Positions 1 through 9,119 are shown, counted from the first letter of the stretch. The stretch is 64,000 nucleotides of DNA from Kiritimatiellota bacterium B12222 (GCA_029719485.1 CP120722.1:186001-250000); one strand, 5' to 3'. The notes: generated by a model from the letters alone, not told the origin. Made by a program: numbers and translations.

Positions 1-2
1 AT

Positions 3-107
3 CGACATGGAGACAATGAACGCTTACCCGCCGTCTTTTTTGATGGTAGTATCCATACCCTCACCCTCGACGAAGCGTTAATTGCCTGTGGGTATGAACC
101 ACAATAA
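3..107 (+). CDS. C-terminal end of a pseudopilin-like (H-X-DG type) protein, partial
   Basis: An open frame enters from the left edge and stops with TAA at 105-107. The last 34 residues include RHGDNERLPAVFFDGSIHT, which resembles the C-terminal H-(X)n-DG signature of the prepilin-like proteins abundant in Verrucomicrobiota and Planctomycetota; here 11 rather than 9 residues lie between His and Asp-Gly. These proteins normally start with a type IV pilin-like methylation helix, which would lie outside the window. The family assignment rests on this short tail alone. Confidence 0.4.
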   Translation, partial: RHGDNERLPAVFFDGSIHTLTLDEALIACGYEPQ

Positions 108-123
108 ACCCACGAGTCCGTGC

Positions 124-813
124 ATGATCTCTCGCAAACGCTTTTGTACCCCTTCCCTCATCTTCTCTTCATTCTGCGGCCTCCTCCTACTTACCAGCTG
201 CGGTCCCGGCCCCACACAAAGCATGTTCAACAATGAGGGGAGCGCCATCGGAAACGAACTGGGCGACGTCCTTCGCGAACGCGAACCTCGCTTGAAAGTT
301 TTAGTGATGACGCGGCCCGGTTTGAAGGTTTCTCCCCTGGATGATGCTGAGAAAGCCATCATTCAAGGAATTGAAAAGGCATTAGGCCGCAATGTAAAAA
401 CGGCCGAAATTGTGCCCAGTCAAGATTTCGAAGCCAAAGTGAAAAAACAAAACCTCGCAGGCAAAGAACGCAAAATGGCCTTGCAGTTTGAATACCAAAC
501 CTATGTTTCAGGATTCCCACTGGCAGATCTTATTAGCTTTATGGAAACTCACAAATCCAAAGCCGATGTCATCGTCAATATGATGGGAACTCCCCATGGT
601 TTGACCGTGGAAAATTTTCCACAAGAGCCAGGATTACCCGGATTGGTGATCATCAATAGCAAAGTCAATGAGGCCCTAACTTTTCTGAATCATCAAAAAG
701 GCTGGGCCTATCATGTGGTACGTCCACAAAATCCCCTCCCTGCAAACCCCGATATACAGTCCGTTAATGTGGGCCGCTTCTCCACCATCCTCTACCCCAC
801 CTCCACGAACTAA
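124..813 (+). CDS. Predicted lipoprotein of unknown function
   Basis: The product is 229 residues from the ATG at 124. It has a basic N-terminus, a hydrophobic stretch and a lipobox (LLTSC, Cys26), so it should be lipidated and held at the inner or outer membrane. The rest is a soluble alpha/beta-looking domain with no motif I recognise. Earlier in-frame starts (TTG 82, ATG 94) overlap the upstream pilin-like gene and would push the signal peptide inward, so 124 is preferred, although no clear Shine-Dalgarno precedes any of them. It is only 16 bases behind the upstream gene, so the two may be co-transcribed. Confidence 0.6.
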   Translation: MISRKRFCTPSLIFSSFCGLLLLTSCGPGPTQSMFNNEGSAIGNELGDVLREREPRLKVLVMTRPGLKVSPLDDAEKAIIQGIEKALGRNVKTAEIVPSQDFEAKVKKQNLAGKERKMALQFEYQTYVSGFPLADLISFMETHKSKADVIVNMMGTPHGLTVENFPQEPGLPGLVIINSKVNEALTFLNHQKGWAYHVVRPQNPLPANPDIQSVNVGRFSTILYPTSTN

Positions 814-954
814 GAACCTCCCTCCTTTCCTGTAAACGACAGCACTCTCCATGTTCGAACGAAGAAAAGGGCCGGGCAAGTAGCCATCTCAGGACACAAG
901 TAAAACGGGGGACTCCCATAGCGTAAACTGCGAATAAAACACCATGCCCCCTCC

Positions 955-992
955 AAGAAAAAGGCGGAAAGAGAACTACATCTCTTTCCGCC
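955..992 (-). terminator. Rho-independent terminator of the GH16 gene
   Basis: A perfect 12-bp stem (GGCGGAAAGAGA at 963-974 with its complement at 981-992, 6-base loop) lies just beyond the GH16 stop codon. Read on the minus strand the stem is followed by a T-rich run (complement of the A run at 956-962), as expected for an intrinsic terminator. Confidence 0.75.
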
Positions 993-1015
993 ATTCCTGT
1001 TTACAGGAAGTTTGA

Positions 1016-2920
1016 TTATTCAGCAGTCATGAATTCTTCCAACTGCCACACCCGCACATAATCAATCACGAAATCCGCCGGCAACTGCCCATCTTCAGGT
1101 ACTTTCTCATTGTCCCAACCTCCGAGGGGCATGGTGTAGAGAATGAACGACTGAATCGTACTAATCCGCTCGTGCTCCCAGCGCGCCACTTCTGTACCGT
1201 TGCAGTAATACACCATCAATCCAGGCAACCACAGCAATCCAGAGGTCACATACCCCTCTTCATCAGGATAGAAGTACACTGTCGTACCTGTCGATTTATG
1301 CTCCTTGCCATAGCCATCCCAATGCAAAGCAGTGGTGTAACGATACGGCCCCCAACGGGTGAGATGCTCCATAATATCAAACTCCATCGCATCCTTACGA
1401 ATGTCGGAACGCTTCCATTGCTCCCCAAACTCAACCCCACGATCCGGCATCAACCAAAAGGCCGGCCACATCGCGGCCGCAGTCGGCAACTTCATCCGAC
1501 TTTCAAAGTAGCCATATTTCTGTGTCCACTTGCCATAGGTCCGCAACACCCCTCCCTGATAATCAGATGATGTACTTGCAGGATCATCATTGTGAAACCC
1601 GGTCTTTTTCTCCATGCGGATGGTCGCAGTCCCACCGTCAACAAGGACATTGTCACGACTCCAATGCGTGAGCTTACTATTTCCCCACCAGTTGGGACCG
1701 GTCACATCCCAAATTTCATCATCGATGCGATCGCCATCAAATTCATCGGCCATGGTCATTACCCAATCCCCGTCCACCGGCGGACGTTTCCCCACCCACT
1801 CCGGAAGCGGACGGTGGCTCGCAATCGCCTGTACACTGTCGATTCTAATGCTGGCAGCTTCCTCACTACGAAAGCCCAGCACCATTTTCTCCGCTTTTTC
1901 ACTTCGAAACTTTGTCCCCCCCGACCCAGCCCGCTCAGCATGTTTTGTTAAATCTCCATCAGGCCCCAGCCATGAGCTTTTTGCTACATAAGGCACAATG
2001 ATTTCCGTGCTTTCCCCAGGAGCCAATGCCCCTTCTGAAGTGACGGTATCCGTCTCTTCAGCCCTTCCACCATTCATGATCTTCACCCACAGAGAAGCAG
2101 GCGCATTCCCGGTATTCGTGACCTGTAGCTTCATTTCATTAGACTGACTCAGGTCCCATCTCCCCGTAACCGGAGTAATGACCACAGAGGCCTCCGTCGA
2201 ATGAGCGGGGATATCCACTTCAAGCGCGGCCTCTCCCTTCTGCATCACCGAACGAGTCACCACACCTTTGGATCCCTTCACTTGTTTTTGAACATCAAAT
2301 TTCACCCCGGCACCACCCAAAATATACCCTTCCTTCGGTACGTGCCGAATATATTTGGGATCGACGGCTGGTTTTTCCCCCGCCTCCCCCGATGCCCGTA
2401 AATTTTCAATCTGAAAGTCGACCGGTACATCCGTCTTGCCCATATAAAAAACCACTTTTTCAATCTGACTGCTGTCCAAGGTATAACCAGGTTTGTAGCC
2501 GTATTGATGTCCGAAAATCACCTTCAACGGCATCGTTTTCCCCGGCAACACTTTCACACTTTCCGCATTCCACGGTTTGTCACGCCAATCCCCTGCATTA
2601 TCCACCCGCAAACTCACCCGTATCGGAAAATCCATCGGATTCGTAATCATAGCTTCCACATGACCAAAACGCGAAAGATCCCACATCCCTTCCGCCGGAC
2701 GAATCGTCACTGCCGGCCCACCTTTTCCCGGTGCGATATTCACCTCAAGCGCATGATCATGCCACTCCGTCGTAATCTGTTCAGAGTTCACACTCACTTC
2801 AAGCGCGCTCTCAGGCTGAGGAACATTTAACAACGAGAGACGGTCTTCAACCGCATGAACGTTCAACGCCACCAAGGCCCAAAACGCGAGTACATTTCTT
2901 TTAAATACAGTCAACTTCAT
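1016..2920 (-). CDS. Secreted glycoside hydrolase family 16 (laminarinase/agarase-like) with two N-terminal beta-sandwich modules
   Basis: The product is 634 residues from the ATG at 2920, which has an AGGA Shine-Dalgarno and begins a Sec signal peptide (MKLTVFKRNVLAFWALVALN, cleavage after VHA). An upstream in-frame start at 3049 would bury that signal. Residues of about 25-170 and 190-385 look like two related beta-sandwich modules, both containing a W-D-L-S motif and 'VxNxxxxPxxLxVxxxN'-like strands, resembling modules attached to agarases and porphyranases. The C-terminal about 240 residues form the GH16 jelly roll, with the retaining catalytic motif EFDIMEH near residue 513 (first Glu nucleophile, last Glu acid/base; the extra Met marks the beta-bulge type). 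It should hydrolyse beta-1,3 or beta-1,4 linkages in a marine glycan; laminarin, agar or porphyran cannot be told apart here. It is divergent from the GH5 gene. Confidence 0.85.
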   Translation of the reverse strand: MKLTVFKRNVLAFWALVALNVHAVEDRLSLLNVPQPESALEVSVNSEQITTEWHDHALEVNIAPGKGGPAVTIRPAEGMWDLSRFGHVEAMITNPMDFPIRVSLRVDNAGDWRDKPWNAESVKVLPGKTMPLKVIFGHQYGYKPGYTLDSSQIEKVVFYMGKTDVPVDFQIENLRASGEAGEKPAVDPKYIRHVPKEGYILGGAGVKFDVQKQVKGSKGVVTRSVMQKGEAALEVDIPAHSTEASVVITPVTGRWDLSQSNEMKLQVTNTGNAPASLWVKIMNGGRAEETDTVTSEGALAPGESTEIIVPYVAKSSWLGPDGDLTKHAERAGSGGTKFRSEKAEKMVLGFRSEEAASIRIDSVQAIASHRPLPEWVGKRPPVDGDWVMTMADEFDGDRIDDEIWDVTGPNWWGNSKLTHWSRDNVLVDGGTATIRMEKKTGFHNDDPASTSSDYQGGVLRTYGKWTQKYGYFESRMKLPTAAAMWPAFWLMPDRGVEFGEQWKRSDIRKDAMEFDIMEHLTRWGPYRYTTALHWDGYGKEHKSTGTTVYFYPDEEGYVTSGLLWLPGLMVYYCNGTEVARWEHERISTIQSFILYTMPLGGWDNEKVPEDGQLPADFVIDYVRVWQLEEFMTAE

Positions 2921-3123
2921 AACATGTCCTATTCTGATTTTATCATTCAACAAATCTATCGAAACAGCCTTCATTCGCCAAGCACCTATCAGGAAACACG
3001 ACTCATAAAAGTTGTTATAAATAGTTGCCCAAGAGAAAACGTCATGCAAGATAATAATAACGCAACAGTAACTTTACTTATACATATCCATATAATCTTA
3101 TCTGCGAACCCACCCCCCATCCC

Positions 3124-4746
3124 ATGACAACTCCCCCTTCTGATCTGACATTTCTCAAAACCAAAGGTACCCACATTGTGAATGAATCGGGTGACCCCGT
3201 CCTCCTCCGCGGCGTCAACCTGGGGAATTGGTTTTTACCCGAAGGCTACATGTGGAAATTTCCCCACGAACTTTCATCCGCCAAAAAGATGGAAGCCTTA
3301 TTTACCCGCCTCATCGGACCCGATAAAGCCCACAATTTCTGGAAAACATTCTTCGACCGCTACACCCAAGAAAACGATATCCGCCAAATTGCGGCCGAAG
3401 GCTATAATTCCATTCGCCTGCCCCTCAACTATCGTTTGTTTATGGACGATGACGGCAACTTCATCGAAGCGAATCTCCAACGCATCGATCACTTTTTAGA
3501 CCTTTGCGAAAAACATCGCCTCTACGTCATCATTGATTTACACGCAGCCCCCGGCGGACAAACCGGCACCAATATCGATGACTCAGACGGCTTTCCTCAC
3601 TTATTCACCGATCCCCAAAACGAAGAGCGCAGCATCGCTTTTTGGCGAGGGATCGCCGAGCGCTACCGAGATCGCGCGGTCGTAGGTGGCTACGATCTGC
3701 TCAACGAACCCCTCCCCCAAGAGCATAGCAAGTTCAATGACGCTCTGATCGCCTTATACAAAAAACTTACCCAGGCCATTCGCGAAGTAGATTCTCAACA
3801 CATCATCATTGTCGAATGCGCCCATTGGGCCACCAACTTTCGAATTTTCACCGAGAAATGGGATGATAATTTGGTGATCCAATTTCACAAATATTGGAAC
3901 CCCACCGATTATCGCTACATTCGTGACTACCTCAACATCAGAGAAACCCTTAACGTTCCCTTATGGATGGGAGAAAGTGGCGAAAACAATCTCGACTGGT
4001 TCGCAAGTTCCTTTCAAATGCTGGAAGATTTTGACATTTCCTGGTGCTTCTGGCCTTGGAAAAAAATGGAAACTTTCAACAACCCCTGCTCCATCAAAAT
4101 GCCTGAAGGCTGGGAAAAGATTACCCAAGCGGCCCAAGGCGAATGCCTTCTGGAAGCAGAGGAAGCCGAACGCATCCTCAATCAGTATTTAGACAATATT
4201 TTATTTGAAAATTGTGACTACCGCCCTGAAGTCGTGAACGCCATGATGCGGCGCATTCCCTTTCGCATCCCCGCAGAAGCCTACGGCATGAAAGGAGTCG
4301 GACGATCCTACTTTTTCAAAGAAAAGGTCACCACCCATCTTAATATTCGACGTGAAGAAGGCGCCAACCTTAAATTTATAAACGGAAACGATGCCGAATA
4401 TCCTTCCTATAAATACAAAGGAAAACAACACCACCTCCCGGAAGACAGTCTCTGCCTGACCTTGCAACAAGGGGATTGGGTGACCTATGAAATCAATGCC
4501 CTCGGCGATACCCCCGCTTCCATCACGGCCCACCTCTCCGCCCTCAGCAAAGAAACCCACATTGAACTCTGGCTCAACAGCGAAATCCCCTTAACCAGCA
4601 CTCTGAATATCGATCAAACCTGGCAACAACAGCTCCTTGCCGCTCAGGTGCACATCCCCCATGGCAAACACTGCCTGAAGGTCATCGTTAAAACAGGATC
4701 CATCAGCTTGGACTGGATTGAGTTTCAAGAACGGCCAAGGTCGTAG
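3124..4746 (+). CDS. Glycoside hydrolase family 5 (exo-beta-glucanase-like) with C-terminal carbohydrate-binding-like domain
   Basis: The product is 540 residues and has no signal peptide, so it is predicted to be cytoplasmic. Residues of about 15-330 form the GH5 (beta/alpha)8 barrel: LLRGVNLGNWFLPEG at the start, RLP near 98, His140, the acid/base in LLNEP (Glu195) and the nucleophile in MGESG (Glu284). The opening resembles exo-1,3-beta-glucanases. The last about 150 residues (from about 390) look like a beta-sandwich of CBM6/DUF5010 type (SITAHLSAL, HIELWLN, HCLKVIV, SLDWIEF). It probably removes glucose or a related sugar from oligosaccharides made by the divergent secreted GH16. No Shine-Dalgarno is visible before the ATG. 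Confidence 0.85.
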   Translation: MTTPPSDLTFLKTKGTHIVNESGDPVLLRGVNLGNWFLPEGYMWKFPHELSSAKKMEALFTRLIGPDKAHNFWKTFFDRYTQENDIRQIAAEGYNSIRLPLNYRLFMDDDGNFIEANLQRIDHFLDLCEKHRLYVIIDLHAAPGGQTGTNIDDSDGFPHLFTDPQNEERSIAFWRGIAERYRDRAVVGGYDLLNEPLPQEHSKFNDALIALYKKLTQAIREVDSQHIIIVECAHWATNFRIFTEKWDDNLVIQFHKYWNPTDYRYIRDYLNIRETLNVPLWMGESGENNLDWFASSFQMLEDFDISWCFWPWKKMETFNNPCSIKMPEGWEKITQAAQGECLLEAEEAERILNQYLDNILFENCDYRPEVVNAMMRRIPFRIPAEAYGMKGVGRSYFFKEKVTTHLNIRREEGANLKFINGNDAEYPSYKYKGKQHHLPEDSLCLTLQQGDWVTYEINALGDTPASITAHLSALSKETHIELWLNSEIPLTSTLNIDQTWQQQLLAAQVHIPHGKHCLKVIVKTGSISLDWIEFQERPRS

Positions 4747-4787
4747 GAATACCCCACACAAAGCCAACCACAACCCTCCGCCCCCCC

Positions 4788-4823
4788 AAAAAAAACACCG
4801 AACCCATGTGGCTCGGTGTTTTT
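4788..4823. terminator. Bidirectional intrinsic terminator
   Basis: AAAAAACACCGA at 4790-4801 is complementary to TCGGTGTTTTT at 4813-4823, with an 11-base loop. The A run on one side and the T run on the other let it stop both the rightward GH5 gene and the leftward PEP-CTERM gene that converge here. Confidence 0.8.
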
Positions 4824-4846
4824 CCATGTTCCCCAAAGGGAAAAAC

Positions 4847-5659
4847 TTAGCTTTTCCGTTTCCGAAGCACGCAAAACATACTCAATCCACTGATCAGCAG
4901 CAGAGTCGCAGTGGAGGACTCCGGGATAACTGAAACAGTTGTGTACCCACTACCACTATTGTAGACCGCTTGCAGAGACCCGAGCCCAGTATCATTCAGG
5001 ATTTCACTGCCAAACAAGGCTTCCACCGAACTCACATTCGAAGTTTTCAAAACCAACAAACCATCCACATTGATTTTAATGGCAGCATTACCCACTGAAC
5101 CTGAATTTGTATGAGGAAGAGTATCCTCCAACTTCAGGGTAGCCCCCTGAAGAGTAAAACTGGGTGAAAAGGAAGCACTGCCTGATACAGTTAAGTCGTC
5201 TACCCACAAAGTTCCTCCACCCGTTAAGGTAATCTTTTGATCATAATAATTAATGTTTCCAATCACACGTAGCGTGTGATCAACACCAACCACATTCCAA
5301 GTGGCATCTCCCCTCGCCTGACCGAGATTTCCATTGATGGTGTTCGTTCCCACTCCCGTACTGCTAAGTTCTTTAAATTGATTGAAATTTCCATTTAACG
5401 TCCACCCGGCATTAGCAAAATCCAAGCCCTTAACTTTTGGCACCCCATCTATCGTGACCGTTTGCGGTGCGAGCAAATTAAACTGGGCCGTATCTTGATA
5501 ATCGGTATTCCGTGGCGGAGCATACGAACCACTCCAGTTATCCGGACTCGACCAGTTATTGTCGTCAATATCCAAACCTGTCCAAGTGATAATGTCCGCC
5601 TGCAAAGCAGTCATAAACATAGCGCTGGTGAATAGAAATAATACAACTTTTGATTTCAT
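4847..5659 (-). CDS. Exported PEP-CTERM protein with autotransporter-like beta repeats
   Basis: The product is 270 residues. It starts with a signal peptide (MKSKVVLFLFTSAMFMTALQA) followed by TWTGLDIDDNNWSSPDNWSG, typical of the W-x(n)-NW starts of autotransporter-associated beta-strand proteins. The C-terminus has the PEP-CTERM sorting tag: VIPESS, a hydrophobic helix, then RKRKS. Such proteins are processed by an exosortase and displayed or released at the cell surface; no exosortase is encoded in this window. The Ser/Thr/Asn-rich middle fits a glycosylated surface protein. The specific function is unknown. Confidence 0.8.
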   Translation of the reverse strand: MKSKVVLFLFTSAMFMTALQADIITWTGLDIDDNNWSSPDNWSGSYAPPRNTDYQDTAQFNLLAPQTVTIDGVPKVKGLDFANAGWTLNGNFNQFKELSSTGVGTNTINGNLGQARGDATWNVVGVDHTLRVIGNINYYDQKITLTGGGTLWVDDLTVSGSASFSPSFTLQGATLKLEDTLPHTNSGSVGNAAIKINVDGLLVLKTSNVSSVEALFGSEILNDTGLGSLQAVYNSGSGYTTVSVIPESSTATLLLISGLSMFCVLRKRKS

Positions 5660-5928
5660 TCGGGAGATTCCTTCAAAAAGACCTTGTTACTGTTTCGCAA
5701 TTGTAATTAATGAACACGAATGATAGGGCTGTCAAACTGAAATTTTAGAATTATGGTTATTTTATCCCTACGGAAAGAAGCCGCCTAAGCGCGACCAGAG
5801 CTAGCTCCACCCCAACATCTTGAACCTTTTTCACAAAACTTCTTTTAAACCTTGCCATAACTCCTAGAAAACATACGGAGAAACAGTTGCGATCACGCAA
5901 TACATCTATACAATTGGAGAACTTTATT

Positions 5929-6939
5929 ATGCCTTCGATGCGAACTGTCGCCAAACAATTGAACGTTTCCGCTACTACAGTCTCTCGGGCCTTGAACAAT
6001 AAACCAGGTATCAGCGATGCCACCCGGGAAAAAGTGCTCAAAGCCATGCAAGAAACGGGATACAATCGCAGGGTGGGATTACGTAACAGTCGTTACATCG
6101 GATTTGTTTATCCCCCAGACAGTTTTAAAACCATTATCGGCACCTACCACGGCGCTTTAATGGGAGGCATCCGTAGCGCTATTTCTTCCCAGCATTTTGA
6201 TTTCGCCATGGTCGATTTGGTGAGCGATAAAGAAAATAACGAAAACTACACCCAATATTTCGCCCGCAAAGAACTCCAAGGCGTGATCATGCAGGCCCGC
6301 CCTGAAGATCTCCACATCGTCAAAGAAATCAGCGACGAAGGCTTTCCTATTATTTTGGTCTCCTCCCATATGGTCGGCAACGATCATTCCGTAAATTGGG
6401 TGGCATGCGACTCCAGAAAACCCACCCGCGAAGCAGTCGAATACCTGATCAATATGGGCCATCGTAAAATTGCTTTTACCATCGGAAATTGGCATTCTAC
6501 AGATATCGAAGACCGCTTTCTCGGCTATAAAGATGCCCTCGAAGGTGCAGGCATTCCTTTCGACCCTTCGCTGGTCTACAGCCTCAAGGCTGATGTAACC
6601 GCAGGCATGGGCGTCATTCGTCAAATCATGACCCAATCCGCTCCTCCTACAGCAGCGATATTCACGAATCCATATAGTACGTTCGGTGCGCTACGGGCCT
6701 GCCGTGAAATGGGTATCCAACTCCCCAAAGATTTTTCGATCATTGGTTTTGATGATTACCAAAGCCGCCTGCAAGCCAATCCCGTCTACTCTTCCGTTTG
6801 TCAAGACGCCTATCAACTGGGCTATGACGCAGGAAGCGCATTGCTCAAAGTGCTTTCAGGCAAAAATAAATCCCCCATCACCATTACCCATCAAGCCGTG
6901 TTCGAAGTACACGAAACCACAGGCGCTCCCCCAGCCTGA
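5929..6939 (+). CDS. LacI/GalR-family transcriptional regulator
   Basis: The product is 336 residues. The N-terminal helix-turn-helix is classic (MRTVAKQLNVSATTVSRALN, then KPGISDATREKV), followed by the hinge and a periplasmic-binding-protein-like effector domain (IGFVYPP; GVIMQARPED; TNPYSTFGALRACREMG; SIIGFDDYQ). The ATG at 5929 is chosen because TTGGAGA lies 8 bases upstream; an earlier TTG at 5887 would add 14 unlikely residues. It sits next to GH16, GH5 and PEP-CTERM genes and most likely represses them in response to a sugar; that target assignment is inference. Confidence 0.88.
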   Translation: MPSMRTVAKQLNVSATTVSRALNNKPGISDATREKVLKAMQETGYNRRVGLRNSRYIGFVYPPDSFKTIIGTYHGALMGGIRSAISSQHFDFAMVDLVSDKENNENYTQYFARKELQGVIMQARPEDLHIVKEISDEGFPIILVSSHMVGNDHSVNWVACDSRKPTREAVEYLINMGHRKIAFTIGNWHSTDIEDRFLGYKDALEGAGIPFDPSLVYSLKADVTAGMGVIRQIMTQSAPPTAAIFTNPYSTFGALRACREMGIQLPKDFSIIGFDDYQSRLQANPVYSSVCQDAYQLGYDAGSALLKVLSGKNKSPITITHQAVFEVHETTGAPPA

Positions 6940-6978
6940 TTCTTAAACCACTCCCTCTTAATCCTTTGAGGAGGAAGC

Positions 6979-7056
6979 TTCGGTGACCTGAACGCATCTG
7001 TCCAAATGCTCTCCTGTCATCCCCACGCGACAGCAAGACCTCAGGTCTTCATCGAA
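6979..7056 (+). ncRNA. Folded leader element upstream of metK (class unknown)
   Basis: TTCG (6979-6982) pairs with CGAA (7053-7056) and GACCTGA (6985-6991) pairs with TCAGGTC (7041-7047). They enclose a second stem, CTGTC (7014-7018) with GACAG (7029-7033). TCAGGTC can instead take part in the local palindrome AAGACCT-C-AGGTCTT (7035-7049), so two exclusive folds are possible. The position before metK suggests SAM or methionine control, but I do not recognise a known SAM riboswitch consensus. It lies upstream of the promoter guessed at 7088-7115, so it could also belong to the 3' end of the LacI transcript. Confidence 0.3.
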
Positions 7057-7087
7057 ATCAAGCACGGCCCGATTCCTTCATTTTTCC

Positions 7088-7132
7088 TTGCCAAACTTAC
7101 CTTATTATGTATTAAACCGTATATCCGGATAT
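7088..7132 (+). promoter_or_regulatory. Possible metK promoter with an operator-like palindrome
   Basis: TTGCCA (7088-7093) and TATTAA (7110-7115) are separated by 16 bases and form a weak sigma-70-like promoter. The perfect 12-bp palindrome ATATCCGGATAT (7121-7132) would then overlap the transcription start, a typical repressor site. A second AT-rich half, GAATATAT, follows at 7135-7142. The regulator is unknown. Confidence 0.35.
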
Positions 7133-7159
7133 TTGAATATATAACGTAAGGAGCCCAAA

Positions 7160-8335
7160 ATGTCCACAAATTCACATGTTTTCACTTCAGAATCGGTCAC
7201 CGAAGGTCACCCTGATAAAGTATCAGATGGCATTTCCGACGCAATTTTAGACGCTTTATTAACCCAAGATCCGGAAAGCCGCGTGGCTTGCGAAACCCTG
7301 GTAAATACCGGATTGGTCGTGCTCGCTGGCGAAGTCAGCACCAATGCCGTGGTCAACTATGCCGACATCGTCCGTGCGAAGATTGCCGACATTGGTTATC
7401 TGGGTAATGACCTCGGCTTCGACGCCAATTCTTGCTCCGTCATGGTGGCCTTGGATAAACAATCCCCTGACATTGCTCAAGGCGTCAGCGAAGGCGAAGG
7501 CAAATACAAAGAACAAGGCGCTGGTGACCAGGGCATGATGTTCGGATACGCCTGTAACGAAACCAGAGAACTGATGCCCGCTCCCATTATGTTCTCACAT
7601 AAATTGACCCGCGCCATGACCAAAGTGCGTAAATCGGGCAAATTGCCTTTCTTGCGCCCCGATGGAAAATCTCAAGTATCTGTGGTCTATGAAAACGGCA
7701 AACCTGCTTTCATCGATACCATCGTGCTCTCCACCCAACACAGCCCCGATGTCACACAAAAAGCCATCAAAGATGCACTGATTGCTGAAGTCGTGGAAAG
7801 AGTAATTCCCAAAAAACTTCTCTCTGCCCAAACCCGCTTTTTGATCAACCCCACCGGCAAATTTGTCATTGGCGGACCTCAGGGTGATTGCGGCTTAACC
7901 GGCCGTAAAATCATCGTGGATACCTACGGTGGCATGGGACGTCACGGCGGCGGTGCTTTCAGTGGAAAAGATCCCAGTAAAGTAGATCGTAGCGCAGCCT
8001 ACATGGCGCGCTACGTGGCGAAAAACATCGTGGCCGCTAAATTGGCAACCCGTTGTGAAGTGCAATTGGCTTACGCGATCGGCTATCCCGAACCCGTCTC
8101 CGTCTTAATTGACACCTTCGGAACCGGCACCATTGATGAAGCCAAACTCGCCGTTGCGGTACGCCATGTCTTCGGTCTCAAACCTCGCGAAATTGTCGAA
8201 GGCTTGGATCTGAAACGCCCCATCTTCGAACCCACTTCCGCCTATGGTCACTTTGGTCGTAACACCAAAAAAGATCTGGAAACGTTCAGCTGGGAACGCA
8301 CCGACAAAGTGGAAGCTTTACTCGCTGCACTGTAA
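7160..8335 (+). CDS. metK: S-adenosylmethionine synthetase
   Basis: The product is 391 residues, full length for the family. It makes S-adenosylmethionine from methionine and ATP in the cytoplasm, as a tetramer. Hallmarks are [20 protein letters not shown] near residue 10, the hexapeptide-like [12 protein letters not shown] near 120, and the conserved glycine-rich [25 protein letters not shown] near 255. AAGGAGCC lies 7 bases before the ATG. A HAD phosphatase gene starts immediately at its stop codon, so the two form an operon. Confidence 0.97.
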   Translation: MSTNSHVFTSESVTEGHPDKVSDGISDAILDALLTQDPESRVACETLVNTGLVVLAGEVSTNAVVNYADIVRAKIADIGYLGNDLGFDANSCSVMVALDKQSPDIAQGVSEGEGKYKEQGAGDQGMMFGYACNETRELMPAPIMFSHKLTRAMTKVRKSGKLPFLRPDGKSQVSVVYENGKPAFIDTIVLSTQHSPDVTQKAIKDALIAEVVERVIPKKLLSAQTRFLINPTGKFVIGGPQGDCGLTGRKIIVDTYGGMGRHGGGAFSGKDPSKVDRSAAYMARYVAKNIVAAKLATRCEVQLAYAIGYPEPVSVLIDTFGTGTIDEAKLAVAVRHVFGLKPREIVEGLDLKRPIFEPTSAYGHFGRNTKKDLETFSWERTDKVEALLAAL

Positions 8336-8989
8336 GTGATGCCTCAAGCCTGTATTTTTGATTTCGACGGCATCATTGCCGACACTGAACTCCTGCACTT
8401 TCAGTCCTTTCAAACAGTTCTGGAAGCGCATGGGGCGGGCTTTGACTGGGAGACCTACCTCAAGGTTTATATTGCCTTTGACTCCTCTCAGGTCTTTGCC
8501 ACCGCATTTAAAAATGCAGGCCTAACCGACATGCCGCCCATGGCGGCCCTTATCGATCAAAAAGTCGAGGCCTTTGAGAAGTTACTGGAAAACGCTGAGG
8601 TCCCCCCTCTTCCCGGAGCCGCCGATGCCGTACGCCTCGCCGCCCAAAACGGACCCGTTGCCCTTTGCACCGGTGCCGAACGTCGGGATGTACTTCCCCT
8701 GCTCAAAGGCTTCGGTCTTCTCGATCTGTTTCAAGCCATCGTCACCGCCGAAGACGTCACCATCAGCAAACCCAACCCGGAATGTTATCAACGGGCCGCC
8801 TCGCTATTAGGCATCGCTCCCGCCGACTGTCTCGCCATTGAAGACACCCCCGGTGGCCTCAGCGCCGCCCGCGGCGCAGGTTGCCAAACCCTCGCTGTCA
8901 CCACCACCCATACCCGCGAACAACTCCTAGACTTCGCGGATATCGTGACAGACTCCCTGGTGAATTTTCCCGCGATCCTCGCAACGTAA
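8336..8989 (+). CDS. HAD-superfamily phosphatase, beta-phosphoglucomutase-like
   Basis: The product is 217 residues with the HAD motifs in order: motif I DFDGIIAD (Asp nucleophile, near residue 9), motif II CTGA, a Lys in ISKPNPECY and motif IV AIEDTPGG. A helical cap lies between motifs I and II, as in the subfamily of beta-phosphoglucomutase and sugar-phosphate phosphatases. The start is GTG 8336, directly abutting the metK stop, or the following ATG at 8339. The tight coupling suggests joint expression; the substrate cannot be predicted. Confidence 0.85.
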   Translation: MMPQACIFDFDGIIADTELLHFQSFQTVLEAHGAGFDWETYLKVYIAFDSSQVFATAFKNAGLTDMPPMAALIDQKVEAFEKLLENAEVPPLPGAADAVRLAAQNGPVALCTGAERRDVLPLLKGFGLLDLFQAIVTAEDVTISKPNPECYQRAASLLGIAPADCLAIEDTPGGLSAARGAGCQTLAVTTTHTREQLLDFADIVTDSLVNFPAILAT

Positions 8990-9055
8990 CACAGATACTT
9001 GTCTGCCGAAGGCATGAGTCTTGTCTGTGACCACCAACGGCTACGCCGCGAAGCG
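8986..9055. repeat. Dispersed palindromic repeat, copy A
   Basis: A block of about 70 bases beginning in the stop codon of the HAD gene (GTAAC, ACTTGTCTGCCGAAGGCATG, then TGTCTGTGACCA and CTACGCCGC) recurs at 49816-49885 with few changes, again starting at a gene's TAA. It contains the arms CACAGA/TCTGTG and the small hairpin TGCC-GAA-GGCA. It is probably a REP-like or MITE-like intergenic element. Confidence 0.7.
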
Positions 9056-9119
9056 CAACCCCAACCCAACCCCCAACAGCAACCAAAACCCAAAGTCGGG
9101 TTTCATAGATTTCGTTTGA

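Noticed and set aside
2921..3123. LacI operator in the GH16-GH5 divergent region
   Set aside because: Only a partial AAAACGTC-like half site was seen; no full palindrome with central CG was convincing.
6940..7159. Known SAM riboswitch before metK
   Set aside because: None of the conserved segments of SAM-I, SAM-II or SAM-III could be found; only an unclassified fold is reported.
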